Notes: a model not told the origin generated them from the letters alone. A DNA stretch of 64,000 nucleotides from Lachnospiraceae bacterium (GCA_017427775.1 JAFRSD010000041.1:1-64000); one strand, 5' to 3'; positions 53,027 through 61,709 are shown, numbered from the stretch's first letter. Numbers and translations: made by a program.

Positions 53027-54577
53027 CTATTGTAGAAATTCGCGGAATGAAGCCCTTCCGCGGCGGATAACAAGTTCTGTATCACAGCAAAGTCTGATCA
53101 GTTCCGGGTCATGTGTGGACACTAACACGGTGCTGCCGCCGTCCGCCAGTTCCCGAAGCATCTTCCCGACCTTCACCATATGCGCATAATCGAGTCCTGA
53201 GGTCGGTTCATCGAATAAAAGGAGCTCCGCACCCGCTGCAATTGCCGAGGCAATCGCGACGCGCTGCTTCTGTCCTCCTGAAAGTGCCATCGGATGCGTA
53301 TCCTTATACCCCAGCAGTCCGAGACGCCTTAGTATTTCCAGGCACCGCTTTTCGTCCTTTACCGTCATGGACAGGAGCACCTCCGCCGCCACACTGTCCG
53401 TGAACAGCTGATGGTTCACATCCTGCATGACCATATAGGAGAAACCGATCCGCTTCCGTCCTTTATAGGTGACCCCGTCCGCCTCCAGACTTCCCGTACA
53501 ATCCTTCTCCAGTCCGCACAGACACCTTAGAAACGTGGACTTTCCGGTTCCGTTCCGTCCGACAACCGCTATCACTTTGCCTTTCGGTAAGCTCAGTTCG
53601 GGAACGCAAAGACTCAGGTCTTCCCCATCCTCTTTTGTGAACTTATGCCTGCGGAAAATGTAAGGTTTCTTTTTGTAGGAAAAGTAGAAATCACGAAGAA
53701 TGATTCCGTCGTTTCCCGAAACAGTCTCACGGCCCGCCGCTATGACCGCCGGGTCATCCTTTGGCTCCGTCCCCGTTTCGGATTTCTCCGGTTCATCATC
53801 CCGGAACAAATCCGCGTATTTCCGGTCCGCAGCCGTCGGCCGTAACGCCATCTCCTGCAATTCCTTTTCGGGAATCTTCGCGAAATCCTCTCCGTTCCAG
53901 GTCCCCGCGATCCGCCCTTTCTTCATGAAAACGGCGCGGTCGATGATCCCCGAAAGATACCAAAGCCGGTGCTCTGAAACAATTACCGTCTTGCCCTGTT
54001 TCTTCCAGGTAAGGATAATCTCACGAAGATTCTCCATGGCTGCCCAGTCCAGATTGGACGACGGCTCATCAAGAAGAATAATCTCGGGCAGAAGCGCCGC
54101 TACCGAAGCGCAGGCGATGCGCTGCTTCTCTCCGCCGGACAGTTCAAACAGGCTTCGGTCAAGGAGCTTTTCAATCCCCATTTCCGAAACGACCTGAACC
54201 TTTCGCTTTCGGATTTCCGAAGGCGGGAGCCCCACATTTTCCGGACCGAATACAATCTCCCCGTCCGTATCCACGGAGAAAAACTGGCTTCGCGGGTTCT
54301 GAAAGACCGTGCCTACCGTTCCTGCAAGGTCACAAAGCTCGGTTTCCGCAATGTTCTTTCCGGCAACCGTCACATTGCCCGCAAGTTCTCCGTTGTAATA
54401 ATGCGGAATCAAGCCGTTGATCAACCGGATAACGGATGTCTTTCCGGAACCGGAAGCCCCGCATAGAAGCAGCGTTTCTCCGGCCTTCACAGTCAGGGAA
54501 ACATCGTCAAGGGAATCTTCCGCGGAGCCCTTGTAGCGGTATTTGACATTTTCAATTTTGATTATCTGATCTGTCAT
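53027..54577 (-). CDS. ECF transporter double ATPase (fused A and A' subunits)
   Basis: A 516-residue protein with two complete ABC domains. The first (about 1-250) has GASGSGKTS, LSGGEKQR and IILLDEPSSNLD; the second (about 285-516) has GRNGTGKST, LSGGQKQR and LLFDEPTSGLD. Fused double ATPases are typical of group I ECF importers with dedicated subunits. It starts inside the end of the T-subunit gene (ATGA overlap), so expression is coupled to it. Confidence 0.92.
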   Translation of the reverse strand: MTDQIIKIENVKYRYKGSAEDSLDDVSLTVKAGETLLLCGASGSGKTSVIRLINGLIPHYYNGELAGNVTVAGKNIAETELCDLAGTVGTVFQNPRSQFFSVDTDGEIVFGPENVGLPPSEIRKRKVQVVSEMGIEKLLDRSLFELSGGEKQRIACASVAALLPEIILLDEPSSNLDWAAMENLREIILTWKKQGKTVIVSEHRLWYLSGIIDRAVFMKKGRIAGTWNGEDFAKIPEKELQEMALRPTAADRKYADLFRDDEPEKSETGTEPKDDPAVIAAGRETVSGNDGIILRDFYFSYKKKPYIFRRHKFTKEDGEDLSLCVPELSLPKGKVIAVVGRNGTGKSTFLRCLCGLEKDCTGSLEADGVTYKGRKRIGFSYMVMQDVNHQLFTDSVAAEVLLSMTVKDEKRCLEILRRLGLLGYKDTHPMALSGGQKQRVAIASAIAAGAELLLFDEPTSGLDYAHMVKVGKMLRELADGGSTVLVSTHDPELIRLCCDTELVIRRGRASFREFLQ

Positions 54578-55269
54578 ACTACGTATTTAAAGACCACGAA
54601 GACAGCTGCCGCCGCGATAAATGCAACGACCATCAGCCAGTCAGCTGCTTTCATATGAAGCTCCGTGGCGCTTGTTCTTTTTACCTTTCCGCCCAGCCCG
54701 CGCGTAATTGCCGCGGCGGACAATTCATCGCCGATGTTCACGCAGGAGAATAAAAGCGGGATCATTCGGAATTCAATCATCTTCGCGGCATTTCCTCCGC
54801 CGAGCATGACGCCGCGCATCTTCATGGCGTCGCGGATGGATGCATACTCCTCTTTGATCGTCGGAAAGAACCGCATAACAACCGCCAGCGAAATCGTAAT
54901 GCCGTCCGGAACGTGCATTCTTTGCATTGCCGAAACGAAATCTCCGATCTTGGTCGTCCTTACCACGTACCAGGCCGTGATCATTGCCGGCAGAAACTGA
55001 ACGATGATACAGCAATACCCTAAAAGAAGTGCCGCAACGATTCCGGTCGACCCTTCGGAAAGCAGTCCGAACAGAAGCGCCAGAGCAATCCCGTAAAGTA
55101 CCAGAAAGCGAAACGCCGAAGCATAATGCTTTTCCGTGATCAAAAGCACAATCGGTACCATTGTTACGGCAATCCGGACAGCCCACAGAAGCGGCGTCGT
55201 TGCACTCATCATAACGATGGCCGATACAACGAAAACCATGAACAGTTTTGTCCTCGGATCGAGCCGCAT
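54574..55269 (-). CDS. ECF transporter transmembrane (T) subunit
   Basis: A 231-residue membrane protein of the EcfT/CbiQ family: LDPRTKL start, helices at about 10-60 and 90-110, the AMQRMHVP segment with the coupling-helix style ARG motif later in SAAAITRGLG, and a C-terminal helix. It couples ATP use to the S subunit. Start taken as ATG 55269, directly after the S-subunit stop; a TTG three codons earlier is also in frame. Confidence 0.88.
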   Translation of the reverse strand: MRLDPRTKLFMVFVVSAIVMMSATTPLLWAVRIAVTMVPIVLLITEKHYASAFRFLVLYGIALALLFGLLSEGSTGIVAALLLGYCCIIVQFLPAMITAWYVVRTTKIGDFVSAMQRMHVPDGITISLAVVMRFFPTIKEEYASIRDAMKMRGVMLGGGNAAKMIEFRMIPLLFSCVNIGDELSAAAITRGLGGKVKRTSATELHMKAADWLMVVAFIAAAAVFVVFKYVV

Positions 55270-55270
55270 C

Positions 55271-55861
55271 TTACACAATTCCCGCTTTCTCGAAATGCTT
55301 CTTTACAACTGCCTTGCCGACAAATGCGCCAATGATTCCGAATACAAAGCACAGAATCAAAAGAACGGCAATCGTCTTCTCGTTGATGGCGCGGAACAGG
55401 TTGTCGCAGTATTCGGCCGAATATCCGCCGTCCAGAAGGTCCTTCCGGTAGGAATCCGCCGTAACGATAACCGGAAAGTAGTTCGCGCAGATCCACAGGC
55501 AGAACACACCGTGGCTCAGTGCCGTCTTCTTGAAACTCTTGTATTTTCCGGACTTTGCGATCAGATCGGCAAATACGCCGGCTGCAATGATCAGGGGCGC
55601 GCCCAGATAACCCATGCCGGTGATAAACATGAAGATTGCGATCAGGACCGACATTGTTGTCAGCATGCCGAACTTCTAAATCTTCGTGTAGAAAAGCATC
55701 ATTGGGATCGATCCCACAAGCGGGATCATCACCACATACGAAGCGACAATATAGGGATGGATAAAGCCGAGCATTCCGCACGCAAACTCCACAACCAACA
55801 GCAGTGCGGTGAAGATCCCGACCGTGATAAAATCCTTCGCTTTTAAACCTTCTTTTTTCAT
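55271..55861 (-). pseudogene. ECF substrate-binding (S) subunit, MptD/Trep_Strep family, interrupted by an in-frame TAG
   Basis: The frame runs 197 codons from ATG 55861 (GGAGG upstream) to the stop at 55271, the right length for Trep_Strep-type S subunits, but a TAG occurs at 55676-55678 after residue 61. Reading continues in the same frame: MMLFYTKI, stop, KFGMLTTMSV. Five or six hydrophobic helices span the whole frame, and the sequence on both sides looks conserved (FITVGIFTALLLVVEFACG before; MFITGMGYLGAPLI after). A Gln codon CAG would need one base change. It could be a true nonsense mutation, a sequence error or readthrough. Without it the ECF module would lack its substrate-binding part. 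Confidence 0.75.
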
Positions 55862-55887
55862 TTAAACAACCTCCGTCATTTGGTTTA

Positions 55888-55903
55888 GTTACCCTTTGCT
55901 AAC
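55888..55903. promoter_or_regulatory. Palindromic box GTTACC-N4-GCTAAC at the ECF promoter
   Basis: Located 7 bases downstream of the -10 box of the ECF operon, overlapping the expected start site, as for a repressor. It shares GTTA[GC]C-N4-GCTAAC with the other boxes in 55-62 kb. Confidence 0.6.
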
Positions 55904-55909
55904 ATAAAG

Positions 55910-55938
55910 TATATAGCACATTCAAAGCATAAATTCAA
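55910..55938 (-). promoter_or_regulatory. Promoter of the ECF / exporter pair 1 operon
   Basis: Minus strand -35 TTGAAT (55933-55938), 17-base spacer, -10 TATATA (55910-55915). Confidence 0.65.
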
Positions 55939-55967
55939 TACTTTTTCGCTCTATTTTGAACTTTTCA

Positions 55968-55983
55968 TTTACCTTACGCTAAC
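55968..55983. promoter_or_regulatory. Imperfect palindromic box upstream of the ECF promoter
   Basis: TTTACC-N4-GCTAAC; one arm is a perfect match to the shared box and the other differs at its first base. It lies about 35 bases upstream of the -35. Confidence 0.4.
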
Positions 55984-56000
55984 CATTTAAACGGGAGCGC

Positions 56001-56040
56001 AAAAATCAGCCGCCGCAACACTTTTTTGCATTGCGGCGGC
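56001..56040 (-). terminator. Terminator after exporter pair 2
   Basis: GCCGCCGCAA pairs with TTGCGGCGGC; on the minus strand TGATTTTTG follows. It separates exporter pair 2 from the ECF operon. Confidence 0.85.
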
Positions 56041-56059
56041 CAGCGTCAGGTGAGAGGTG

Positions 56060-57796
56060 TTATGCAATTTTCCAGGATGCCGCCTCGCTTCTTTCGGAAA
56101 CGAAACGACGGTAGATTCCTTCTTCCTTCATGAGGGCCTCGTGCGTGCCCCTTTGAACGATGCGTCCCTGATCCACAACCAGAATCTGGTCTGCATTTCG
56201 CACGGTCTTCAGCCGGTGAGCGATCATAATGATTGTTTTGTCCCTCGTGAGTTCTTCGACTGCCTTCACGAGCTCCGCTTCATTTTCCGGATCGACGTTG
56301 GCAGTCGCCTCATCGAGAATGATGACCGGGCTGTCCTTTAAGATGGCCCGTGCGATGGAGATGCGCTGCTTCTCACCGCCCGAAAGCGATGCGCCGCCCT
56401 CTCCGATAACGGTTTCGTAACCGTTCGGAAGTGACATGATGAAATCGTGGCAGCGGGCTTTCTTAGCTGCTTCGATCACGCGTTCCATCGAAGCTTCCGG
56501 CTCGCCGAAACGGATGTTGTTGGCTACGGTATCCTCAAACAGGTAAACGCGTTGGAATACGAAACTGAAGTTCTTCATCAAAGCATCAAAGCTGTACTCT
56601 TTCACGTTCCGGCCGCCCAACGTAACCGTACCCTCCTGAACATCCCAGAAACGGGCAATCAGGCTCGTAAGCGTCGTCTTGCCGCCGCCCGACGGTCCGA
56701 CGATAGCCGTCGTTGTCTTCTCCGGAATCTTAAGGGATACATCGTCGATGATGCGGCGGGATTCATAGGCAAATCCGACGTTCTTCAGTTCTATATCATA
56801 ATTCTTCGGTACGATCTCTTCGCCGGAAATATCCATGGCCGGCTCGGCAAGAACGCCCTGCGCCTGTGTCACGGCAATGTCGATGGTACGAATCAGTGCC
56901 GAGAAGTTGCCCATCAGTTCCAGGCTTTCGTATACGAGGAATGACGACACCGTCATCATAACCGTGTAAAGAAGCTCCATCGATCCGTCGAAATAGAATT
57001 TGACGGAAGCTACGCACATGGCAATTCCCAGCAGCTTGGTCATAATGTTCTGAAGCGTCATGAACGGGATAACGGAGTACTCAAGAAGCGTATCGCCTTT
57101 ACACTTCTCCCGGATTGCTTTACTGAGTTTCCTGGCTTCGTTTCCGGTCAGGTTGAAGTTCTTTACTTCGGCAATACCCTGCACATACTCGATGACCGCC
57201 GAAACAAGCGCTTCGTCCGCTACTGCTTTTCTCGGGGCCGCACGCTTTGCGGACATCTGCATCAATGCGTTGAAGACGCCGAACACGGCAACGCCGATCA
57301 ACAGGATAACACCGATTCTCCAGTCAAAACAGAAGATCATTATGGTAATGACCGCCGTCGTAAGAATGCCCTGCGTTGTCATCATGATGACACGGGTTGC
57401 CACGTCGGCAAGTCCTTCCATCGTATTGGTCGTGATATTCGTAATGCGTCCGAGGCTGTTCCGGTTGAAATAACCCATCGGCAGGTACCGAAGGTGCTCC
57501 GCAATCTCCATACGCTTATTGCAGCTGCAGTGATAACCGGCTTCGCACTGAAGCATCGTCGTCTTGAGACCGACCAGGATCTGTCCCAGCACCGATACAC
57601 ACATGACGCCAAATGCGCCCCAGATATGCTTCGCGCTCATGTCATTGTTGATGATTCCCATGGCAACGATACCGATTGCCGGGATACGAAGTGCCGCGAA
57701 GAATGCTTTAACCACGCCGAGGATCATCGAAAGACGAAGTTTCCTGCGGTCGCCTGTATCGCAGAAGTTGAAGAATTTCTTTAATATCGCTAACAT
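56060..57796 (-). CDS. ABC half-transporter, pair 2 second member
   Basis: A 578-residue exporter-fold ABC protein: membrane part (about 15-310), ATPase (about 335-575) with GPSGGGKTT, LSGGEKQR, VIILDEATANVD and IAHRL. It is similar in style to the product of 49526-51247. I start at ATG 57796, 7 bases after GGAGGTGG and overlapping the partner's stop by one base; the open frame upstream is inside that partner. Confidence 0.9.
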   Translation of the reverse strand: MLAILKKFFNFCDTGDRRKLRLSMILGVVKAFFAALRIPAIGIVAMGIINNDMSAKHIWGAFGVMCVSVLGQILVGLKTTMLQCEAGYHCSCNKRMEIAEHLRYLPMGYFNRNSLGRITNITTNTMEGLADVATRVIMMTTQGILTTAVITIMIFCFDWRIGVILLIGVAVFGVFNALMQMSAKRAAPRKAVADEALVSAVIEYVQGIAEVKNFNLTGNEARKLSKAIREKCKGDTLLEYSVIPFMTLQNIMTKLLGIAMCVASVKFYFDGSMELLYTVMMTVSSFLVYESLELMGNFSALIRTIDIAVTQAQGVLAEPAMDISGEEIVPKNYDIELKNVGFAYESRRIIDDVSLKIPEKTTTAIVGPSGGGKTTLTSLIARFWDVQEGTVTLGGRNVKEYSFDALMKNFSFVFQRVYLFEDTVANNIRFGEPEASMERVIEAAKKARCHDFIMSLPNGYETVIGEGGASLSGGEKQRISIARAILKDSPVIILDEATANVDPENEAELVKAVEELTRDKTIIMIAHRLKTVRNADQILVVDQGRIVQRGTHEALMKEEGIYRRFVSERSEAASWKIA

Positions 57797-59556
57797 CACG
57801 CCACCTCCGTATCTTTCGTTCCGGTATGGTCGGTCCACATTTTCCGGTACAGGGCACTCTTGCTGAGAAGTTCTTCCTGCGTGCCCTCAGCCTCAACCAC
57901 ACCGTCATTGATCAATACGATATGGTCGGCCGTCGCGATCGTCGACAGACGGTGCGCGATAACAATCAAGGTCTTGCCCTTAACGAGCTTCGCAACCGAC
58001 TTCTGAACGATTGCTTCATTCTCGGGATCGGTGTAAGCCGTTGCCTCGTCTAAGATAACTACAGGCGCGTTCTTAAGCATCGCACGCGCGATAGCGATAC
58101 GCTGCCGCTCTCCGCCCGAAAGATGTGCTCCCGATCCGCCTGCGATCGTCTGATAGCCTTTCTCGAGCTGCAGGATAAACTCATGACAACCGCACGCCTT
58201 GGCTGCGGCGATTACGTCTTCATCGGTTGCTCCGGGACGACCCATCCGGATGTTCTCCATTACGGAAACATCGAACAGGTAATTGTCCTGGGACACATAG
58301 GCAATGTTCTTGTTATACTCATTAAGAGCCATCTTGCGGATGTCCGCTCCGCCGTAAAGGATTGCCCCGCCGTCGACATCCCAGAAGGACGCGATCAGCT
58401 TGGCAACCGTCGACTTGCCGGCGCCCGAAGGGCCGACCAGCGCGGTTACCTCTCCCTCATTGATTTTAAGATTCACGCCATGAAGCACCTCCTGATCCTG
58501 ATAACCGAAATGCACATCCTTAAGCTCGATTGCATTGCCCTTCGGGGTGACTGTTGAAACATCCGGACGCACCAGGTCACGCTTCATAAGAATTGATGTC
58601 GCCTCTCCGACAATCACGCCCATCTTCGAAACATCGTCCATGTAACTTGCGACACGGACGAACGGTCCTGCGAGGCCGAGTGCCAGGATAATAAGCATCA
58701 GAATGTCCGGTCCCGAAGTCCATCCCTTCATGAAGAACCATGCCGAAAAAGGAAGCAATGACAGCAGCTGCGCAGGCATCAGCGCCATTCCGCAGTTCTG
58801 GTCAATGTTACAACGCCGCATCCACTCAATGAAGCAGTCAGCGCCCTCTTTTGCGGCGTGGACGAATTTGTCGTAAGAGGTTTTTGATTTGCCGAACGCT
58901 TTGATGACTTCGATTCCGTTGATGTACTCGACGGCGGTGTCATTTAACGCCTTCGTCTTCTGAATCGCGTTGTCGAAATCTTTCTGGGACGTGCCCATCA
59001 TATGTCCGAAGAATATCATGCCGACCGGAAGGCTGAGAAGCGACAACAGCGTCAGTCTCCAGTCGATCGTAAGCATCAGGATGAAGATACCGACCGGAAC
59101 GATTGCGTTCGAAAGCACCTCCGGAATGATGTGTGCCAGCGTCGTTTCAATCGAATCGACACGCTCAATGATAATGTTTTTATATGTGCCGGACGACTGC
59201 TCCAAAACATCGCCCAGCGGCATGCGTGAAAGCTTCGTCGTCAGTCTCCGACGGATCTCCGCCAGCACGGAAAATGTGGCCTTATGAGACAGCGTCGTCG
59301 AAATCCCGTGTAACAGTCTGCACAGGATCCAGAACAGCGCCATCAAAGCGACCTTGTTCATGCAAAATGTTTCATCCGCGGTATGGTCTACAAGCCCTTT
59401 TACCATATCCCCGAGATAAAGATACGGGATGAAGCCGCAGATCACGCTTCCGAACGCAATGATAACACTCAGGATGTAATGGATTTTATGGATTCCCGCG
59501 AATTCCATTACCCAGCTAAGTGCCGAGCGTTCCTTCTTCTTTGTTTGTTGACTCAT
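57796..59556 (-). CDS. ABC half-transporter, pair 2 first member
   Basis: A 586-residue exporter-fold ABC protein with six helices and an ATPase: GPSGAGKST, LSGGERQR, VVILDEATAYTD, IAHRLST. Resembles the product of 51247-52986, so the two pairs look like an old duplication. ATG 59556 follows AAAGGAAC. A shared palindromic box (59573-59588) lies in its leader. Confidence 0.9.
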   Translation of the reverse strand: MSQQTKKKERSALSWVMEFAGIHKIHYILSVIIAFGSVICGFIPYLYLGDMVKGLVDHTADETFCMNKVALMALFWILCRLLHGISTTLSHKATFSVLAEIRRRLTTKLSRMPLGDVLEQSSGTYKNIIIERVDSIETTLAHIIPEVLSNAIVPVGIFILMLTIDWRLTLLSLLSLPVGMIFFGHMMGTSQKDFDNAIQKTKALNDTAVEYINGIEVIKAFGKSKTSYDKFVHAAKEGADCFIEWMRRCNIDQNCGMALMPAQLLSLLPFSAWFFMKGWTSGPDILMLIILALGLAGPFVRVASYMDDVSKMGVIVGEATSILMKRDLVRPDVSTVTPKGNAIELKDVHFGYQDQEVLHGVNLKINEGEVTALVGPSGAGKSTVAKLIASFWDVDGGAILYGGADIRKMALNEYNKNIAYVSQDNYLFDVSVMENIRMGRPGATDEDVIAAAKACGCHEFILQLEKGYQTIAGGSGAHLSGGERQRIAIARAMLKNAPVVILDEATAYTDPENEAIVQKSVAKLVKGKTLIVIAHRLSTIATADHIVLINDGVVEAEGTQEELLSKSALYRKMWTDHTGTKDTEVA

Positions 59557-59572
59557 GGTGTTCCTTTCAGCG

Positions 59573-59588
59573 ATTAGCATTTGCTAAC
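59573..59588. promoter_or_regulatory. Palindromic box ATTAGC-N4-GCTAAC in the leader of exporter pair 2
   Basis: Matches the shared box with one arm perfect and the other off by one base. It lies between the promoter at 59667-59695 and the start codon at 59556. Confidence 0.55.
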
Positions 59589-59666
59589 CACAAGCAATTT
59601 TAAAACTGCCGCGATGGGCAGTCTGCTCTAAAATCAAAAAGGCGAACGGTGTTCACCTCGCTAACG

Positions 59667-59695
59667 AGAATACACCGCCCGCCCTGATGAGTCAA
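59667..59695 (-). promoter_or_regulatory. Promoter of exporter pair 2
   Basis: Minus strand -35 TTGACT (59690-59695), 17-base spacer, -10 TATTCT (59667-59672). A second small palindrome, CTCGCTAACGAG (59658-59669), overlaps the -10 and could be the site of the adjacent TetR protein. Confidence 0.6.
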
Positions 59696-59716
59696 GACAC
59701 ACATTTTCCGTTTTGT

Positions 59717-60334
59717 TCACCTTTCGCCAAGCATAACATTTAGCCAACCGGGGGTGAAAAACCGGTCTAACGTATCCGCGTAATGAAGTGCCTCTTCCTT
59801 CGGAAAACCATGCTTCAGCGCCTCGAAGATTGCCTCCACCTGCGTTGTCACCAGAAGATGCAGTTCTCCTTCGGGAAGCTCGATCACGGGGTCTCCCCGC
59901 TTCTGCAGTTCCCGGATAAACTTCAACGTCGCGGTTTCTTCCAGTTTCGCGGTGTCGTGAATAAAGTTTTCATACAGTGTTCCGTCGGAGCAATTCACTA
60001 ACAGGCGGAATTCCTCCTCATGACTGTAGATAAACCCCATAGCCCACCGGCAGCCTCCTGTCTGTTCCGAAAACATGCGGCCTCCGTTCTCCATTTCCTC
60101 GTATTCTCTTCTCTCACGTTCCCGGTATTCCCGTTCAAACTCTGCTCTCACCGGTTCCACGAGACTCGCGAACATATCGTCCTTGCTCGGAAAATGCTTA
60201 TAAAGCGCAGACGCACTAACCCCTGCAAGTACGGCTATATTCCGCATGGACGCCTCTTTGAAGCCGCATCTTTGAAATTCCGTTTTTGCAGCAGCCACAA
60301 TTCTCTCGTGACTGTTTCTTCTTTGTTCAGCCAT
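59717..60334 (-). CDS. TetR/AcrR family transcriptional regulator
   Basis: A 205-residue regulator with an N-terminal TetR helix-turn-helix (about 10-57): RIVAAAKTEFQRCGFKEASMRNIAVLAGVSASALYKHFPSKDDMF-type sequence, here given by its key parts GFKEASMRNIA and GVSASALYKHF. The C-terminal ligand domain is divergent, as usual. TAGGAGA precedes ATG. Its position directly upstream of exporter pair 2 suggests that it controls those genes. Confidence 0.92.
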   Translation of the reverse strand: MAEQRRNSHERIVAAAKTEFQRCGFKEASMRNIAVLAGVSASALYKHFPSKDDMFASLVEPVRAEFEREYRERERREYEEMENGGRMFSEQTGGCRWAMGFIYSHEEEFRLLVNCSDGTLYENFIHDTAKLEETATLKFIRELQKRGDPVIELPEGELHLLVTTQVEAIFEALKHGFPKEEALHYADTLDRFFTPGWLNVMLGER

Positions 60335-60355
60335 ATTCTTATCTCCTAAAATTCT

Positions 60356-60381
60356 GACGGGAGTCCCGAAGGACTCCCGTC
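60356..60381 (-). terminator. Hairpin between flavodoxin and tetR genes
   Basis: Perfect 11-bp stem GACGGGAGTCC/GGACTCCCGTC with a 4-base loop. On the minus strand AGAATTTTAGG follows, which includes the tetR ribosome site, so it may be a weak terminator or attenuator. Confidence 0.5.
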
Positions 60382-60436
60382 AAAAAGCTTATGTAAAGGC
60401 AAGAAAAACATATGCCGGACCGGCTATTTCAGTCTC

Positions 60437-60859
60437 TTAAGCGAGTGCTCCGCCGAGTTTTCTGCACTCCGCAAGTGCTTCATCTGACGGTGCATCGTTA
60501 CAGATTACAGGATCGCTCGCAAGGACCGCTCCGTCATTCTCACACTGTTCTTTCCAGTTGCGCATCCACTCGCCGTCTCCCCAGCCGTAAGAGCCGAAAA
60601 GCGCAATCTTCTTTCCGGAAAGCATCGACTCACACTGAGAAAACATCGGCTCGAATTCGCTGTCCTCGAGCTGCTCGCATCCCATGGAAGGGCATCCGAA
60701 AGCCGCGGCATCATATGCGCCGAGCGTGTTCGGATCAAATTCCGATGCGGCGAAAAGGGTTCCCTCTGCTCCGGCCGCTTTTACGCCTTCCAATACAGCA
60801 CCGGCCATTGCTTCGGTATTACCCGTACCGCTCCAATACACAATACATACTTTATTCAT
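60437..60859 (-). CDS. Flavodoxin
   Basis: A 140-residue short-chain flavodoxin. The FMN phosphate loop is WSGTGNTEAMA (9-19); GCPSMGCEQLED and GSYGWGDGEWM are the isoalloxazine-binding loops. It carries low-potential electrons in place of ferredoxin, often when iron is short. It follows DUF3793 by 71 bases, a common pairing in Clostridia. The ribosome site is weak (AAAGG about 13 bases from ATG). Confidence 0.95.
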   Translation of the reverse strand: MNKVCIVYWSGTGNTEAMAGAVLEGVKAAGAEGTLFAASEFDPNTLGAYDAAAFGCPSMGCEQLEDSEFEPMFSQCESMLSGKKIALFGSYGWGDGEWMRNWKEQCENDGAVLASDPVICNDAPSDEALAECRKLGGALA

Positions 60860-60930
60860 TTATGTTACCAGCCTTTCTTATTTTATTAGCGGGACGCGAA
60901 GCACACTTGCCTGCGTCCGTCGTAATCCGT

Positions 60931-61485
60931 TCAGATTGGAACCGTGAGGCGCTCCAGCCGTTCTCCTCCGCTTAACCGTTTTACGAACCAGTTCGTACAG
61001 CGGCGGTAGGTTTCAAACTTCCGCTTCGCTTCCGTTTCGTCCCCGTAGACCTTCCAGCATCCGACTGCCTTGTATCCGCCTGCCCGGTTCTCAATGAAAC
61101 CTCTTACATCTTCCGGCGGATAGCCGAGAAACAAACCAATCTCATGCGGGAAATCCCGTCCTTCGGAAATTCTTTCAATCAGTGTCGCTATGCAATTTTC
61201 CTTCTTCTCCGGGTTATACCCGAATTCCCGCAGCAACTTCGCGACGTTCTCCGTTCGGAAGTCTTTTCGAAGCTGTTTCGGCCGAAAAGCATATATCAAT
61301 GCGTTCTGTCCCTCAAATCGCAACGTCACCAGAATGACACCCTTCGGGGATAACTTCCGGTTCCACTCGCGGACAGCCTTAAGCATCTCGCTTCTGGTCG
61401 TATACCGGTACCGATACAGTCTTCCGGTCTTCAGACCCGCCAGAGTCGGGGCACACATCTTCGCGATCATCATCTCTTCCGCCAT
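60931..61485 (-). CDS. DUF3793 family protein
   Basis: A 184-residue soluble protein matching DUF3793: CAPTLAGLKTGRLYR near the start, LIYAFRPKQL, then EIGLFLGYPPEDVRGF and a final CWKVYGDETEAKRKFETYRRC segment. Function unknown; members are often beside flavodoxin or Feo iron genes. ATG 61485 follows GGGAGGAGC. A promoter and a box at its start site lie just upstream. Confidence 0.88.
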   Translation of the reverse strand: MAEEMMIAKMCAPTLAGLKTGRLYRYRYTTRSEMLKAVREWNRKLSPKGVILVTLRFEGQNALIYAFRPKQLRKDFRTENVAKLLREFGYNPEKKENCIATLIERISEGRDFPHEIGLFLGYPPEDVRGFIENRAGGYKAVGCWKVYGDETEAKRKFETYRRCTNWFVKRLSGGERLERLTVPI

Positions 61486-61535
61486 GTATGCTCCTCCCGA
61501 AGCGGTGCGCAAATGATATCCCTGTTGCGTCAGCG

Positions 61536-61551
61536 GTTACCCTCCGCTAAC
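61536..61551. promoter_or_regulatory. Palindromic box GTTACC-N4-GCTAAC at the DUF3793 promoter
   Basis: Located 9 bases after the -10 box of the DUF3793-flavodoxin transcript, overlapping the expected start site, in the same arrangement as at the ECF promoter. Confidence 0.65.
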
Positions 61552-61559
61552 TGTTTTGC

Positions 61560-61588
61560 ATTGTATCATATCAAAGCAGAAAATACAA
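61560..61588 (-). promoter_or_regulatory. Promoter of DUF3793-flavodoxin
   Basis: Minus strand -35 TTGTAT (61583-61588), 17-base spacer, -10 TACAAT (61560-61565). Confidence 0.65.
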
Positions 61589-61644
61589 CCCCATTTTTTA
61601 TATTTTTCAATATTTTATTTGCATTTGAAACAATAGCCTTGAAT

Positions 61645-61690
61645 CAAAAACGAGACGCATGCCATGCTGCATCTTCCTGCATGCGTCTCG
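61645..61690 (-). terminator. Terminator of the large FtsX-type permease gene
   Basis: CGAGACGCATGC pairs with GCATGCGTCTCG, followed on the minus strand by TTTTTG. Confidence 0.85.
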
Positions 61691-61693
61691 TTG

Positions 61694-61709
61694 GTTATCA
61701 TTTGCTAAC
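61694..61709. promoter_or_regulatory. Palindromic box GTTATC-N4-GCTAAC between the permease stop and its terminator
   Basis: One arm is perfect and the other differs at one base. It lies 5 bases after the permease stop, 106 bases upstream of the DUF3793 -35, so it may be a remote or relic site. Confidence 0.4.

Noticed and set aside
37034-55678. Alternative genetic code or pyrrolysine explaining the in-frame stops
   Set aside because: The two stops are different (TAA and TAG), and all other genes that I checked use normal stops, so single mutations or sequence errors are simpler.
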